NCBI GenBank assembly: GCA_002104905.1
Contig: MCFE01000345.1
Span: 26,260-90,259, forward strand
Source: Basidiobolus meristosporus CBS 931.73
Taxonomy: Eukaryota > Basidiobolomycota > Basidiobolomycetes > Basidiobolales > Basidiobolaceae
Direction: 5' to 3'
Length of the DNA: 64,000 bases
A program made the translations under genes and the position numbers. The notes beneath the pieces were generated by a model. It saw only the letters and a program-made list of their open reading frames with translations. It ran no database searches and was not told the origin of the DNA. Positions 1 through 11,194 of this stretch are shown piece after piece (position 1 is the stretch's first letter; each line of letters opens with the position of its first letter).

Positions 1-3000
1 TATTAGTCTTGTAAAATAAGTAGCAAGTTGTCTGTCGACGAATTGCACCCACTGTGCTAACACTCTAGTTGATTCACTTCAGAGAAGGAAAATCCAGAGG
101 CAAGATTTCCGTTGACGAAGTTTATGTGGGTTGAAAGAAAGAACAGTTAAGTAGCTGGCTGTGCAGCAAAGTAAGTTGGGCCGCATTTATCCAAGCGGTG
201 TTATTTGTATAGCTGATATTTTTCTTGTTCCAGCTATGATCCCAGTTTAGAATGCAAAATCTGAGGAATCACCAAAACTGTTCATACGTTTGGAATGGAG
301 GAGTTAAAATTTCACTGCTTCTAAATTAGGAGGCAGAATTATTGTTTTTCCAGATTGATTGAATGGGATAATTAATGGGCGATGTCCTTCAAGGGAATTT
401 AACTATAAATCACGATTAAACTTTCCTAATGTTTCATTGACATTTTGCGGTGGTCCAATCCAATGCCGCTGGTAACCATAGGCTCCATAGCCAAAAGCAG
501 AAAGTATCATTTGTGACCTTATCCTTATTCATGCTATTACGATCGTAGCTCATTGGCCTCCCCAAAATACAAGTGATTCTAGAGCAGTTGGGCCGGATTC
601 GGAAGATTATGGGATCAAAAATAAACAATCGGATAATTAATGATGTGTTGCAGTTGTTAGGAGGCAAGGCAGCAATCGGTGATTGCCAGTACTGAGGATT
701 GTCCACGACCACAAAGGCCATTGGAGGCCAGCATTATCAACGAAGCCCATCTCTATCTCAAGATAAACGTTCTCTGATGAACTTGAACTATGGTATGGTA
801 CGGCTACGCTCGTTGGTTTGTCGACATGATGCCGATTTCCAATTAGTTTCAGTTGCACAATCTTCGGGATATGCCAAGATAATCTCAGCTCTTTGACATC
901 AATTATTGAGTGGAGCCTCGATAAGAATGCCAGATGTCGACTTGTTGCAACAAAGAGGATTGAAGCATACGCATATTTCCAGCTAACCCTGTATCAATCT
1001 TTATTGTGCAAAGGATAGGCGGTAGTGAACAGGCGACAATATTAAATACCCTTGCTCATGATGACCACTGCCAATGCCAAATTAATTTCTGTATATTACA
1101 GGTCCCACCATAGTCTGGAATAGGTTGGAATTGCCTCAAAATAATCTCACCTGGTAGCAGACTCCAAAACATTTAATCCTTTGGCTGTTTCTGGCATACC
1201 TGAGGGTAGGTGGTACGAATAGCCACCAGGCAACTTTTGGCATATACTTCACCGTACTTGTTCAGTAATCCAAAATCCATGGATTTAGTCAGCCACACAG
1301 CTTGATGGCCTTGCCCGCAATAACCACAGGCATATCACGGTGGTAACACCCCCATTATGATATGCAAGGGGTATGACCATTCCACATAACGGTGATGTTG
1401 ATCATTAGGATACAACGAATATATTCCCATCAGAGCCCATCAGTTGACCATTGTTTTCAGGTAGGTGTTCTGATGTAATGCCCTTGCACCACTCCGTCTT
1501 GTTTAAACAGCTGACTACCCCAGCCTCGACCTTTGTTCGTGGTCAACATTGAAAACATTGATGCAAAATGATAAGTCTCATCACCTCTCCTGCAAATACC
1601 CTGTGTCCCTAACCACCTCAACTTACGCAAATGCATCAATGGTAATTAATGTACAGATGCTTCCTAAATCCGTATTTGCTCGCAAGCTATTGGCTCTGAG
1701 GCAGCAGCATGTCTCATACTCTTTCGATGCTTGAGCTTGAGCCTGAGCCCAAGTATATTCGGCAATTCGTTAGTCAATACTTGACTTTCCCAGTATTTGC
1801 ATCTCTTCCGCTGGTAGTTTGTTAATCTTTCCCTGTGGGTTTGTAGAACATAGGTTTAATGTAACTGTGGTACTTTGATGCAACCCAAGGCCATTCAATT
1901 ATCTTCTTTTAAGACTAGAACCAATACATATCCACATGGTTCTTCTTAAATACGCTTCACAACGGACTAATCTTGCATAAATTGTTTACTTGGAATAGGT
2001 CGAAATCAGCATTTTCGGATCACAGCCTATACTTTTTCGGAACGCTGATTGCCGGCTTTTAATAGCGACAGATGCGAATATATTGATCATTTGGCGGCAG
2101 GAATTGAGCACTCTGGACCAGATCAATACACCATGGATTACTCACTCTTCGTTTCTTGAAGATTGCTGAACACATTCAATCCGAACGACCCCAAGCCGTC
2201 TTGGTGGTTTGTTGCATCGGCCGTGAGTAATGTAAAATATTAGCCAAGCTGGTTGTGCATCTGTAGCTTGATGGAAACCGGTGGTATTGTTTAGCAGGAT
2301 CCGTATTCTACCAATTGAGGCAAGGCAATTCGCATTGACTCTTAGGGCCCAAAGCCATGAGAGGATCGTTCAGACTTTGTAACCTAGATTGAACGGAAGA
2401 TTGTTACATATTATATCAAATACACCAAGTCAATGTCGTATGTGATCAGTATCCCAGTTGTGAGCCAACACGATTAAACATATGCACCACCTATTTTTCA
2501 GGTAGTTTCGGATTAGTTGATACAGAAAAAGTATAAAGTGCTGAGACGCATTTGTCTAACAATCCAAGACTATTTCTCTGAATATTCAACATACATGAGA
2601 GTCCGCATGACCCAGATACCCAAGGTGTTTGGATTGTATCCATTTCTTAATGAGGGATTCATCCTCATGCTGTGGGATTTTCGCTGAGCAGCCGCAAAGC
2701 CCGAGAAAAATATGGGGAAGAGGGTATGCCAATCAAATTCCTTGATGACAATGAATTTATGATGCATTTCATACATACGCTGTATTGTTGGCCTATTAGA
2801 TGCTAATCAGCGTTACAACGAAGTATCCTTGTTGTGCTGCATTTGGGTTTGTTCAACGCAAATCAGGCCCACACCCGCACACCCGACACGAAAGCATCTC
2901 GTGTATCATAAATGCCACTTTACTCCTTGTTTCGAATACCGGAAATAACGGTGATGATGTTTCATACTTCTTGTTCATCGAATACTCAAAATGGCTCTGT

Positions 3001-4061
3001 CAGAATAAAATATTTGATTTGGTAAACAGTCTGATGCCTTGTGTGAAGGCCATTGTCAGGAGACCAACCGAAAGACCACGCGGGCAGACTCAAGATGAAA
3101 CTCATAGCTCCATGGGTGACGTCATATGTCAGATATATCCAAAAGTCTAATATACAAAGGAGCCAAGATTTTGGTATCTCATTGTAGCATCTCAAGTCGA
3201 TCAACAGATGAGGAAGCTTTGCTACTGATATTGCGGCAATCTCAATAAGGCCTAACGGGGTTTCCGGAAGTGGAAAGTAAACAAAGAATACTCTATACAA
3301 CCTTTCTGCAGTAGGTTTTGTTGTGAGCTGACTATTGTGAGACATCTGCTACAAAAATTCGGTGATCCAGTGACCCATCTCCTAGGTAACAATGGGAAAT
3401 CCTGGAGTTGGCTGCTGGAGGTAAAATGTCGAGTGCCCCTTGAATAGTAATAGCTGTCTCTCTCAATCGAGTGCATGGCCTTTAATTACAATGTGCATCT
3501 CATCACTAGGTGATGCATGCGTGAATGCATTAATATGGTAGTTGTATTACCTGGATTTCCAATTCTTGCTTTTAGAGTGGCTTGATATGTTGTCCTTTTA
3601 TTCCTTTTGAGTATAGACAGGTGCGATAAGCCGAGTCAGTGCTAATGGAGAGATCCAGTATGAAAGAGTCTTGACCATTTTGGCTCCTACTTTATAGTGT
3701 TGTGTGACATTCACTACGAGCGTCGGGGAATTCATGGTATCTTACGCCTTAAATGTTACACACTCCCAAGGTTACAGCTTGTATATGGGATACATTTAAG
3801 TGGGCATAGGAGAGTACGACGGGTAGATTATATGACCATGTAATCTGTAGCCTCACGCCATTGATATTGAATATGCCCTAGTCAGTTCTTCTCTATTTGG
3901 GAGCACTTCCAAGAGGTTGCTTTATTGTGAAATACATTGCATGCCAAAATCTTTGATGACCTATTTGGTAAATCCCAATTGAATTCTTCGTTCCGAAAAT
4001 AGTTTGAGCATAGGTATAGTTCTTTAGGACCCATAGATCAGACCAAACGCTCTGCTGGATA
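1..4061. other. Unassigned region, no confident gene
   Basis: No open frame here exceeds about 120 codons, and none gives a protein I recognise. Several minus-strand stretches (434-721, 1457-1639, 2570-2776, 2986-3345) look faintly protein-like. The neighbouring SLC41-type gene is also chopped into short open pieces by introns of about 55 nt, so an intron-rich or decayed minus-strand gene could be hidden here. I could not chain exons with consistent splice sites into a known family. None of the window's transposon families was recognised in this stretch. Confidence 0.4.
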
Positions 4062-5867
4062 TTACATGATTTTTTGTGCTAATAGCAGCCCACCTACTAG
4101 CAGAGAGGTTCCTAGAAAGTCCCCTATTGAGGTGCTATCTAGAATCAGTAAGCTGGAAAACAGCAATATTAAACAGCATTCAGCTTACATCATGGGCATA
4201 ACGTAATTATCAGGATTCCGCTCACGCAGCCATAGCACCCAAGTGATCCAACGGGCAAATACTAAAATGATCGCCACCTGGAAAAAGTATTTGGGGTAAG
4301 TTTTGAATCTTCGTGGGTAAACAATGAGATGGACATTCTTACCAGCACACATGAGGCTACTGTGTAAATACCAAAGACCCAGAGAGAAATGACCTCATGA
4401 TCAAAGCCAGTAGACTTAAGGAAAACCAGGAATAGCCACTGCAGCATCAGATTAACCGTGAACAAAGAACTGAAGATTTGCCCATGCGGCTCCCTCATGG
4501 CGGCATGGAGTGCAGTAGAGTATCTTGAAGCACATATCGTCCCAATATTTCCGGATATACCTATCAATAGCTTGTCTAATAAAGATGTATACAGCAGCAT
4601 CAAGTTGGATGTTTACCGTTCAAGACTGGGCCCAAAATTGCGAGTCCATTCAAGTGAGCTACAAAATATTCAAGGATTACACCTGCAAAGCTAGTCAAAT
4701 AAAACCGTCAGGGTATTGAAACCTCGAAGATTTCCTTGATCAAGTCTGTTACCTTGCAATGAACATTGCCAGGAGTATCGAGGACCACCCCTCATACAAT
4801 AGATGGCAAACAAAAGGGTTTCGGTACACCACGAATATCCATAGTGGTAGAGATATCAATGCAGCCAGTAGAACCACGATGCAGGCAGGAGAATCTAGAA
4901 ATCTCGGTTATGATTTTGTCACCGTAAAATGGCGGAAGGAAGGCCTTACATAGGTTGCGTATAAATAGTTGGCTAAAACCAACCAATAATGCCAAAGTTA
5001 TCACGTCTCCCAAACCCGCCGCTAACGGGGTAGCAATATTATCAGGATTGATATGAAGCTTTCTGCTCAGCAAAATAATCACGCACATCAGGATTCCCAG
5101 GATGAGGGAGCTGAGAGAAGCACAGACAACACTGCTCGCAAGGACCAGTATCAACTCGAAGAAATCGTTTGCCGATGTTTCTACAATGAATCCGAGCAAT
5201 ATCGAGACAGCCCCAGCCACGAACCCAATACTAATAGCTTGCATTTGAAGCACCGCCAAATTCCCCAATAAGATATCCCGCCTATTCCTCGGAACATCCA
5301 AGTCACCTAGATTGGCCTAGATGGGGGATTAGAATGCGCTCAATGGATGGCGTGCGTAGTTGCATACTGAAGTGGATAGTCGCGTTGCCAAATTCATCTC
5401 CAAATTCCCCTTTAGATTTAGCAGTATTGGAACCAGAATAAACAATTTACTGATCCTCATGAAGGATTCCTGTGACTTCGCAAGCGGTATAAGGGCTTGG
5501 GTAAGCTTGATGGAAATCTAGGATCACTACTTACCTTGGCCATGTCAAGTAGCCATCCTGCGCACATACAACCAATCATCCCTAACAACAAGGAAGGAAA
5601 AATCTATTCAATTTTAATATCACAAAGGCAGTAATTCAAGCTTCAATGATGGTGTGTAACCTGTACTATCAGCCCCATATTCATCGGACCTGAGGGCTCC
5701 GGCTTATCAGGCATAAAGTTAGGCGAGGTGGGCATTAAATAAGCATCGAAGTCGGCTTTAATGATTGAATCCCTGAGAGCGAGGTTCTTCGGCCTATTAG
5801 GATTATCTTGGGAAGTGAACTCTGGATCTTTCGAACCCAATGAATCTTGGGCTTGTTGTGACTCCAT
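4062..5867 (-). CDS. SLC41/MgtE-type divalent cation (Mg2+) transporter, 9 exons
   Basis: Predicted multi-pass membrane transporter of the SLC41/MgtE family, which moves Mg2+. Exons on the minus strand are 5867-5661, 5603-5535, 5469-5368, 5316-4950, 4894-4753, 4690-4617, 4560-4343, 4277-4189 and 4134-4062. All eight introns are 51-65 nt with GT..AG ends, and the joined frame is 446 codons plus TAA. Two MgtE-type repeats are visible. The first has KGNLEMNLATRLSTSANLG (about residues 109-127) and INPDNIATPLAAGLGD (about 214-229). The second has GISGNIGTICASRYSTALH (about 321-339) and NPDNYVMPMITSIGD (about 414-428). The soluble N-terminal tail is about 60 residues, shorter than in animal SLC41. 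The start is the first ATG before the conserved membrane part. Splice sites were chosen by frame and family similarity. The last acceptor (exon starting at 4134) and the first donor, cag|gttaca, are the least certain. Confidence 0.85.
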
Positions 5868-6428
5868 GATATCTTTCAGTGGAGTGCTCTTTGAAGGTGG
5901 GTAGCGAGAAAATCAAGATAAGTTCTGTCATGACACTGTATGCCTCTTTTTGTGTACTCAGTGGCTCCAGGGGCGCTTGGCTTAGCTACTTGAAATAGCG
6001 ATCCCATGGATGTTTTATAAGCCAAACTGGTGCTAAGCCGATACAAGAGTGCCATTCAATCGAAGTTTGATCTATATTTCAAACAAGACAAGTACTCTAT
6101 ACATACATACGTTCCTGGTATCAACACATAGACGTTGGTTCTAGCCATATGTGAGATACCACATGATACATAGGTTGCTCTTCAAGGCCCAAGTCGGAAT
6201 ATACCATTTCGTTCGCAACCTACAATCATACAAATAGTGTCAAGATGCTGACTAACGTTAGACTTCATATTTTATTATGGAATCCACATGTACGGTGGAA
6301 AGTTGTTAATGAAACAAATGTCAATGCACTCCTTCGCATGTGTCCTATCATACAGCTTTATGAATCCTATCTCCGAAACAAAACTGGACTAGTAATTATC
6401 ACATCTTTATTCCGGTTAAAGAGATCTC
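5868..6428. other. Intergenic: SLC41-type upstream region and RPL10 3-prime end
   Basis: This 561-bp gap lies between the start of the minus-strand transporter gene and the stop of minus-strand RPL10. It should hold the transporter promoter and the RPL10 3-prime UTR. I see no open frame of note and no transposon family from further right. Confidence 0.6.
6406..6411 (-). terminator. AATAAA poly(A) signal of RPL10
   Basis: The plus strand reads tttatt, so the minus strand reads AATAAA, 17 nt after the RPL10 stop codon. The sequence is canonical but close to the stop. The cleavage site is not determined. Confidence 0.5.
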
Positions 6429-7076
6429 TTAAGCGGAAACTCTGTTGAAGTAGTTCTCGAGGGGACCGTGCTCGGTGATGTACTTAACATAGCAGCCGTC
6501 AGGTTGGAGACGGCCAGCTTGGCGCTCGACGATGTATTCTTCGCGAGTGAGCTTGGTGAAGCCCCACTTCTTGGAGAGAATGATCTTTTGTTGGCCAGGG
6601 AACTTGTACTTGGCACGACGAAGGGCCTCAATGACAACAGCCTTGTTGGAGTCCTTGGTACGGATGGAGAAGATGATTTGACCGATGTTGACACGAGCAA
6701 CGGTACCTTGGGGCTTACCGAAAGCACCACGCATACCAGTTTGGAGTCTATCGGCACCAGCGCAAGACAACATCTTGTTGATACGGACGACGTGATAGGG
6801 GTGAACACGAACACGCAAGTGGAAGGAATCCTTACCAGCCATCTTGGTGATATACTTGTTGCAACTAATACGAGCAGCTTCCAAAGCTTCGCTAGAAAGT
6901 TGTTCGTATTCGTTGGAAATCAAATGAACGCAGAGAGGGAACTCATCGACGCTAGCCTTCTTACGACCCAAATCGAAGATTCTGATCTTGGGGTCGGGGA
7001 CACCACGACAGAAACGGGACTTGGGATAGGGCTTGTTTTTGCAATAACGATAACAACGAGCTGGACGACGACCCAT
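6429..7076 (-). CDS. RPL10: 60S ribosomal protein L10 (uL16)
   Basis: Component of the large cytosolic ribosomal subunit, placed late in 60S maturation near the P site. The uninterrupted 215-codon frame starts [20 protein letters not shown], as eukaryotic uL16 proteins do. It keeps the family blocks [59 protein letters not shown] (the flexible P-site loop region, about residues 101-120) and [17 protein letters not shown]. Length is within the normal eukaryotic range of about 210-220. The ATG at 7076 is fixed by the conserved N-terminus. No coding intron is needed. A TATATAAA sits about 68 nt upstream and an AATAAA follows the stop closely. It is divergent from the elongase gene. The long plus-strand frame over this gene is its antisense shadow. 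Confidence 0.97.
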   Translation of the reverse strand: MGRRPARCYRYCKNKPYPKSRFCRGVPDPKIRIFDLGRKKASVDEFPLCVHLISNEYEQLSSEALEAARISCNKYITKMAGKDSFHLRVRVHPYHVVRINKMLSCAGADRLQTGMRGAFGKPQGTVARVNIGQIIFSIRTKDSNKAVVIEALRRAKYKFPGQQKIILSKKWGFTKLTREEYIVERQAGRLQPDGCYVKYITEHGPLENYFNRVSA

Positions 7077-7904
7077 TTTTTTGAACTTCCTTTGGGAATG
7101 AGAAAATGTTGCGATTAGAAATTTGATTCGGATGGATGCCCGGTTTATATAAAAGATTCTCTCGCTGCGAGACTAACCTTAAAATCGATGGATAAAGGAG
7201 AAAGATCCATGCCACCGCAGCTTGCCATTTTGATGGGGAATCGAAATCATGTGACCGACTCGGCTTCCATATTGCCAATGGAAGGTTGGATTCATAATGC
7301 GATTAGTGAAGCTTACTAATCCATCTATTAATGTAAATTATATCGATTAAGCAGAGTGCCTAGGGGGTGACGTATGGTCGTGTGCAATCTAATAGGAAAA
7401 ATATTGCGCAATTTGAAGAATAATTATCAAAGTCTGATCGCATGATCATAAAATGGCCCATTTAGATATCCGAAGGATTCCTCATAAAGCCGACCGTTTC
7501 GGCCTCATCCGGATCGCTCGGCAGCCGAGGGATTTTACGAGGTTTCCGTGCTGGGCTGGTCGGAAATTCCGAAATACATGTGAAGTTATAAGACAACCTA
7601 AATGTTACACATCTGCCAAGTCGACACGTGATATCCAATGCTATGCGTAGGGAAAATTACTGGTTTCGCCAGAAAGGTATTTATGGGTCGGGGTGTGAAC
7701 ACTCCTAGCCAAAGAAATTCAAGTGACCAGCAATAAATAAATAAATGATCTTCTAAGAAAGGGGTAGGAGGTAGGGAAATCGTACTGTCAGTGGAATGCG
7801 ATTGGGCTGCAGGTTGGTGCTATATTTTGCTACAGTTCGTATAAAGGAGAGAGGGCGGTAGGAAGCAACCAGATATCTCTTGATTTTGTCGATTCTCTGT
7901 CTTG
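7077..7904. promoter_or_regulatory. Divergent promoter region, RPL10 and elongase
   Basis: An 828-bp intergenic region separates two divergent genes. Toward RPL10, the minus strand has TATATAAA at 7151-7144 and, just beyond it, the palindrome TCTCGCTGCGAGA (7160-7172). Toward the elongase, TATAAAG lies at 7840-7846, 59 nt before its ATG. Between them are CGGAAATTCCG (7561-7571, a CGG-N5-CCG layout typical of zinc-cluster regulators), CATGTGAAGT (7577-7586, close to the yeast inositol/choline element) and an E-box CACGTG (7625-7630). TATA positions are direct observations; factor assignments are inference from yeast. Confidence 0.55.
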
Positions 7905-8877
7905 ATGTGGAGCCCCGAACAGCCATTCCTCATCCCTTTAGAGCCATATTTGAACAAGGCATATCAATATGTGGTTGGCGAATCATATACATCGTTCAAG
8001 TTTGTAGAAGGAGTGACTCCACTTTCAACGGTTCCAGAGGTCGCCGGCACGTGTATTCTTTACCTGGTGGTCATCTTCGGTGGACAGTATCTTATGAAAA
8101 ATAGAAAGCCCTTCCAGTTGGAGTTCCTCTTCAAGCTGCACAATTTGTTCCTGACTACCCTATCTGCTGCACTGCTGCTACTCATTGCCGAGAACATCAT
8201 TCCGATTGTTTGGAATGAGGGCGTGTATGGTTCCGTTTGTAACCAGAGCTCCTGGACGCAACGCTTGGAATTGCTATATTATCTTAATTACTTGACAAAA
8301 TACTATGAACTCATTGACACCATATTCTTGGTGCTGAAGAAGAAGAATCTAGGTATTTCGGGCTTGGATTGCACTCTACTGTGCCTCTACTAACCGATTT
8401 GAACATTCCAGAATTCCTGCATTACTACCACCATAGTTTGACCATGGTGCTTTGTTACACACAGCTCGTAGGTAGCACTGCAGTGGTAAGGGTTTTGATC
8501 AAATTCTCCCCATTGAAAGGATATCCACTAACATCGCGCAACAGTCTTGGGTACCAATCACTTTGAATCTCTGCGTTCATGTGTTCATGTATTATTATTA
8601 TTTCCGTGCTACAGCTGGTGTTCGTATCTGGTGGAAGAAGTATCTGACTACCATGCAGATTACCCAGTTCATTCTCGATCTTGGCTTCGTGTACTTCTGC
8701 ACCTACAACTACTTCGCTTTTAATTTCTTCCCCGTCGTTCCTCATGTCGGGGACTGTTCCGGAACAGTTGGTGCTGCCCTCTTTGGCTGCGCGCTACTCT
8801 CGTCTTATTTGGTCTTGTTCATCAACTTCTTTAGAAAGACTTACAAGAAGCCGAAGTCCAAGTCTAAGCAGAACTGA
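7905..8877 (+). CDS. Fatty-acid elongase (ELO/GNS1/SUR4 family), 3 exons
   Basis: Predicted ER 3-ketoacyl-CoA synthase that condenses malonyl-CoA with a fatty acyl-CoA. Exons are 7905-8352, 8412-8485 and 8545-8877, giving 284 residues. The two 59-nt introns start GTATTT and GTAAGG; the first contains TACTAAC and ends CCAG, the second has CACTAACAT and ends ACAG. The defining family motifs appear in order: KYYELIDT (about 132-139), the catalytic histidine box FLHYYHHS (151-158, spanning the first splice junction) and NLCVHVFMYYYYF (182-194). Several hydrophobic spans and a lysine-rich tail (KKPKSKSKQN) fit an ER membrane protein with a retrieval-type C-terminus. The start is ATG at 7905; a TTG just upstream is in frame but unlikely. 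Whether it is an ELO1-, ELO2- or ELO3-type enzyme cannot be told by eye. Confidence 0.93.
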
Positions 8878-9382
8878 GGCGGACCACGTGAAATTCCGAA
8901 TTTCCCTGATTTCTAAATTATTCCAGTTCGTTTTATTGCTGTAGAATTTAGTTGAACCTTATCTTCGGTTGTACTATAAGTTGCATACTCTAATGGGTAT
9001 TATTGGGCCAAATAAAGTAGTACTGACCAGTCCTGGAGCGGTACTCTACTCTCTGTCTACAACAGTTTGCATCTACTCTATGCTGACATTCTCCCGCTAT
9101 TGATTCATATTTATGCAAGACTGCCTAATAACAATAGTGACTATCGATCTGAATGAAGATCTTCAAAACCTTACCTTCCTCGCAACAGCTCATCCAATTG
9201 GGGAGGGGTTCTCCCAATTGAATACTGATCAATATCAATTGGTTTTGAATCTGAAAATTGCTTATACACTGGTTTGGCAAAGTACTCCTGATAGTATGTA
9301 GATTACATAGTTGCCAAATGGGTAGCGCTGTCAATACATTCTATACCTACAACAATGGTAAATATAGGCCTTGCTTCATATT
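8878..9382. other. 3-prime flank of elongase, start of the repeat-rich region
   Basis: After the elongase stop there is only short, AT-rich open sequence. A small inverted repeat around 9196-9223 (caattggggag .. ctcccaattg) could form a hairpin. I see no gene. Recognisable transposon material starts immediately after this stretch. Confidence 0.4.
9011..9016 (+). terminator. AATAAA poly(A) signal of the elongase gene
   Basis: AATAAA lies 134 nt after the elongase stop, a reasonable 3-prime UTR length. No other AATAAA is closer. Confidence 0.45.
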
Positions 9383-9653
9383 CCCTAGGAAAAAAAATGA
9401 GACAAGGCCAGCTGCATACTGTCATAATATCATCTGAATTCCAAGTTTCTCATAACCAACAACTCTCAATATCTCAGGTGCTAGCTGTTGGGCAGACAAG
9501 CAGACATATTTTCCAGCAGAAGACTAGGCTATTTGGTGCTCATACCAAATTTGGTAATCAGCTGCTTGCTACTTCCACCAAAATTTGTTGCTGAAAATTT
9601 GGAGGAAAAGCATCAGATGAATACCAGCAGAATATTTGAGTTTTTTCATATGG
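9383..9653 (-). mobile_element. Non-autonomous MITE-like element, family M copy 2
   Basis: About 271 bp, related along its length, in reverse orientation, to the M copy at 62236-62557. Shared blocks include ttccaagtttctcata, aactctcaatatctc and caaatttggtaat. The left end CCCTAGGAAAAAA and right end TTTTTTCATATGG are degenerate copies of the CCCTATGAAAA terminus of family T. Both sides are flanked by ATT, fitting a 3-bp target duplication. It has no coding capacity and was probably mobilised by a family-T transposase. Confidence 0.6.
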
Positions 9654-10135
9654 ATTACTCTTGAATACACCAGAAGCATTATTGAGTAAAATCTGACTCT
9701 TTGGTTACCACCACACTGTAACTCAAGGTATCCTATGTAAATCTTAAGCTTTGAACTTATCTGATATTCTGCCAAAATTCTAATGTTCTTTTGCTAGTAT
9801 ACTAGTAGTATTTGCAGGTACTATAACAGTATCTTGCTGTCATTCAGCTGGTGTTTTCCCTTCTAAACTGTTAGTTGAAATTCTTTAGAATTGACTGCCC
9901 CATAAAGCATTTTTTAATGATCTACTAAGTGATATAAATTAAGATTAACTTACTGACCTAGACCATAGCTAATGAATTGTTTTGCATCTAGTCCAGTTTT
10001 GTAGTTAAACTTTTGCTGAAGTATTTTAATTAGAAATCAGGTGCCCAGAATACCATAACTTAAATAGTTAGGCAAAGATCCCCAAAGGTTACAATTATTC
10101 TGTTGAGAGCTTTTCAGGCACATATTGTTGTAGGA
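9654..10135. other. AT-rich spacer, nothing assignable
   Basis: No long frame. A short stretch around 9838-9856 (cattcagctggtgttttcc) resembles a piece of the M repeat, so part of this may be an M fragment. Nothing else was recognised. Confidence 0.35.
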
Positions 10136-10456
10136 GACTTGGAGATATTGGAAGTGATTGGGAGAACATATTGATTATGAGGTATTCACTTAATGATTTA
10201 ATGAATGTGAAAGTAGTATTTATACTTTTACATAGTCTTGGCATAGTACGCACTTAGAATAGGTTTAGAAAGGTCTCAAGAGCATGTGTGCAGAGTTTGG
10301 GGCTGTTTGAACAACTTTGAGAATTTTTATTTTCTGGGTAATATTCCACGTAAATCCCAACAAGGAATTTGGTTAGTATTCTCTAGGATTTGAAGGTAAT
10401 GATCTAAGTGACCAAGTTAGGTGAATATTTAGGTGGAATTGCAAATCTTTACAACA
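10136..10456 (-). repeat. Solo LTR, copia A/B family
   Basis: TGTTGTAGGAGACTTGG .. CTTTACAACA, homologous to the LTRs of copia A and B but in reverse orientation. It is flanked on both sides by CATAT (10131-10135 and 10457-10461), a perfect 5-bp target duplication. No internal region is present, as expected after LTR-LTR recombination. The TATA-like tract tatttatacttttac is conserved. Confidence 0.85.
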
Positions 10457-10779
10457 CATATGACATATCAGTCTTGTCTATACCCTACCGGAGTAGAAAT
10501 GCTGCCTCCACCATGTTTGTGTGAACTCAACATCAAAAGCCTTCTGAGAAACAACAATAATGCTTGCATCAAATAACCATGATAAAGTTGAATTCCTGCA
10601 ATTGCAAGGTGCAATCACTGTCAGGACACCATTTAGCATGACAGTATCCAAGTCATATATTAACAGTTGCATTACAGATGCCAATTTGCACTATGTGTGT
10701 AGTAAGTCACATCCAAGAATAACATTAGCAAGTATCAGTAACAATATTCAAAGATCTGCTTGCAGACATTGATGGAAGC
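10457..10779. other. Spacer between solo LTRs
   Basis: A stretch of about 320 bp with a 68-codon minus-strand frame (10478-10684) that contains no motif I can name. It could be a fragment of an old retroelement. I see nothing firm. Confidence 0.3.
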
Positions 10780-11126
10780 TGTTGTAAGAGTTATGAAACT
10801 ATAAGAAGTGACCAGGAGAACATATAGATTATGTGGCATTCACTCAATGACTTGTTGAACATAAAAGTTGTATTTATACTTTGATATGGCCTTAGCAGAG
10901 AAACCAGTAAAATACATAAAGAAAGGTTCCAAGAGCACATTTGCAAAGTGCAGGGTAGTTTGGATAACTTTGAGAAATTTCATGCTCTGAGTTCAGAGTG
11001 TTTTGGTGTGAATATTCTAAGTGAGTCCTAGCAAGGAATTCCATCAGAATTCTTGAAGATTTGTTAGTAATAACTTAGGTGTCTCAGTTGGATGAGTATT
11101 TAGGTGTAATTGCAAATCTTACAGCA
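10780..11126 (-). repeat. Degenerate solo LTR, copia A/B family
   Basis: TGTTGTAAGAG .. ATCTTACAGCA, a diverged reverse-orientation copy of the A/B LTR. The flanks GAAGC (10775-10779) and GAAAC (11127-11131) look like a target duplication with one substitution, which suggests an older insertion than the one at 10136. Confidence 0.75.
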
Positions 11127-11194
11127 GAAACATGCCACCTCTCAACTAGTACATCATATAAATGACCATTAAATAGATACACTGGGCTTGCTTA

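Noticed and set aside
2986-3345. Minus frame with VYFPLPETPLGLIEI, reminiscent of a sugar-transporter C-terminus
   Set aside because: The resemblance is a dozen residues. Membrane segments expected upstream of it are absent.
4135-4188. Alternative 36-nt last intron for the SLC41-type gene (acceptor at 4153)
   Set aside because: It is shorter than all other introns and adds residues between the NPDN and GD blocks; the 54-nt choice restores the family spacing.
6468-7118. Long plus-strand frame of 216 codons over RPL10
   Set aside because: It is the exact antisense of the conserved uL16 coding sequence; composition follows the codon bias of the real gene.
7902-7904. TTG upstream of the elongase ATG as an alternative start
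   Set aside because: Nuclear eukaryotic gene; the ATG at 7905 is adjacent and in frame.
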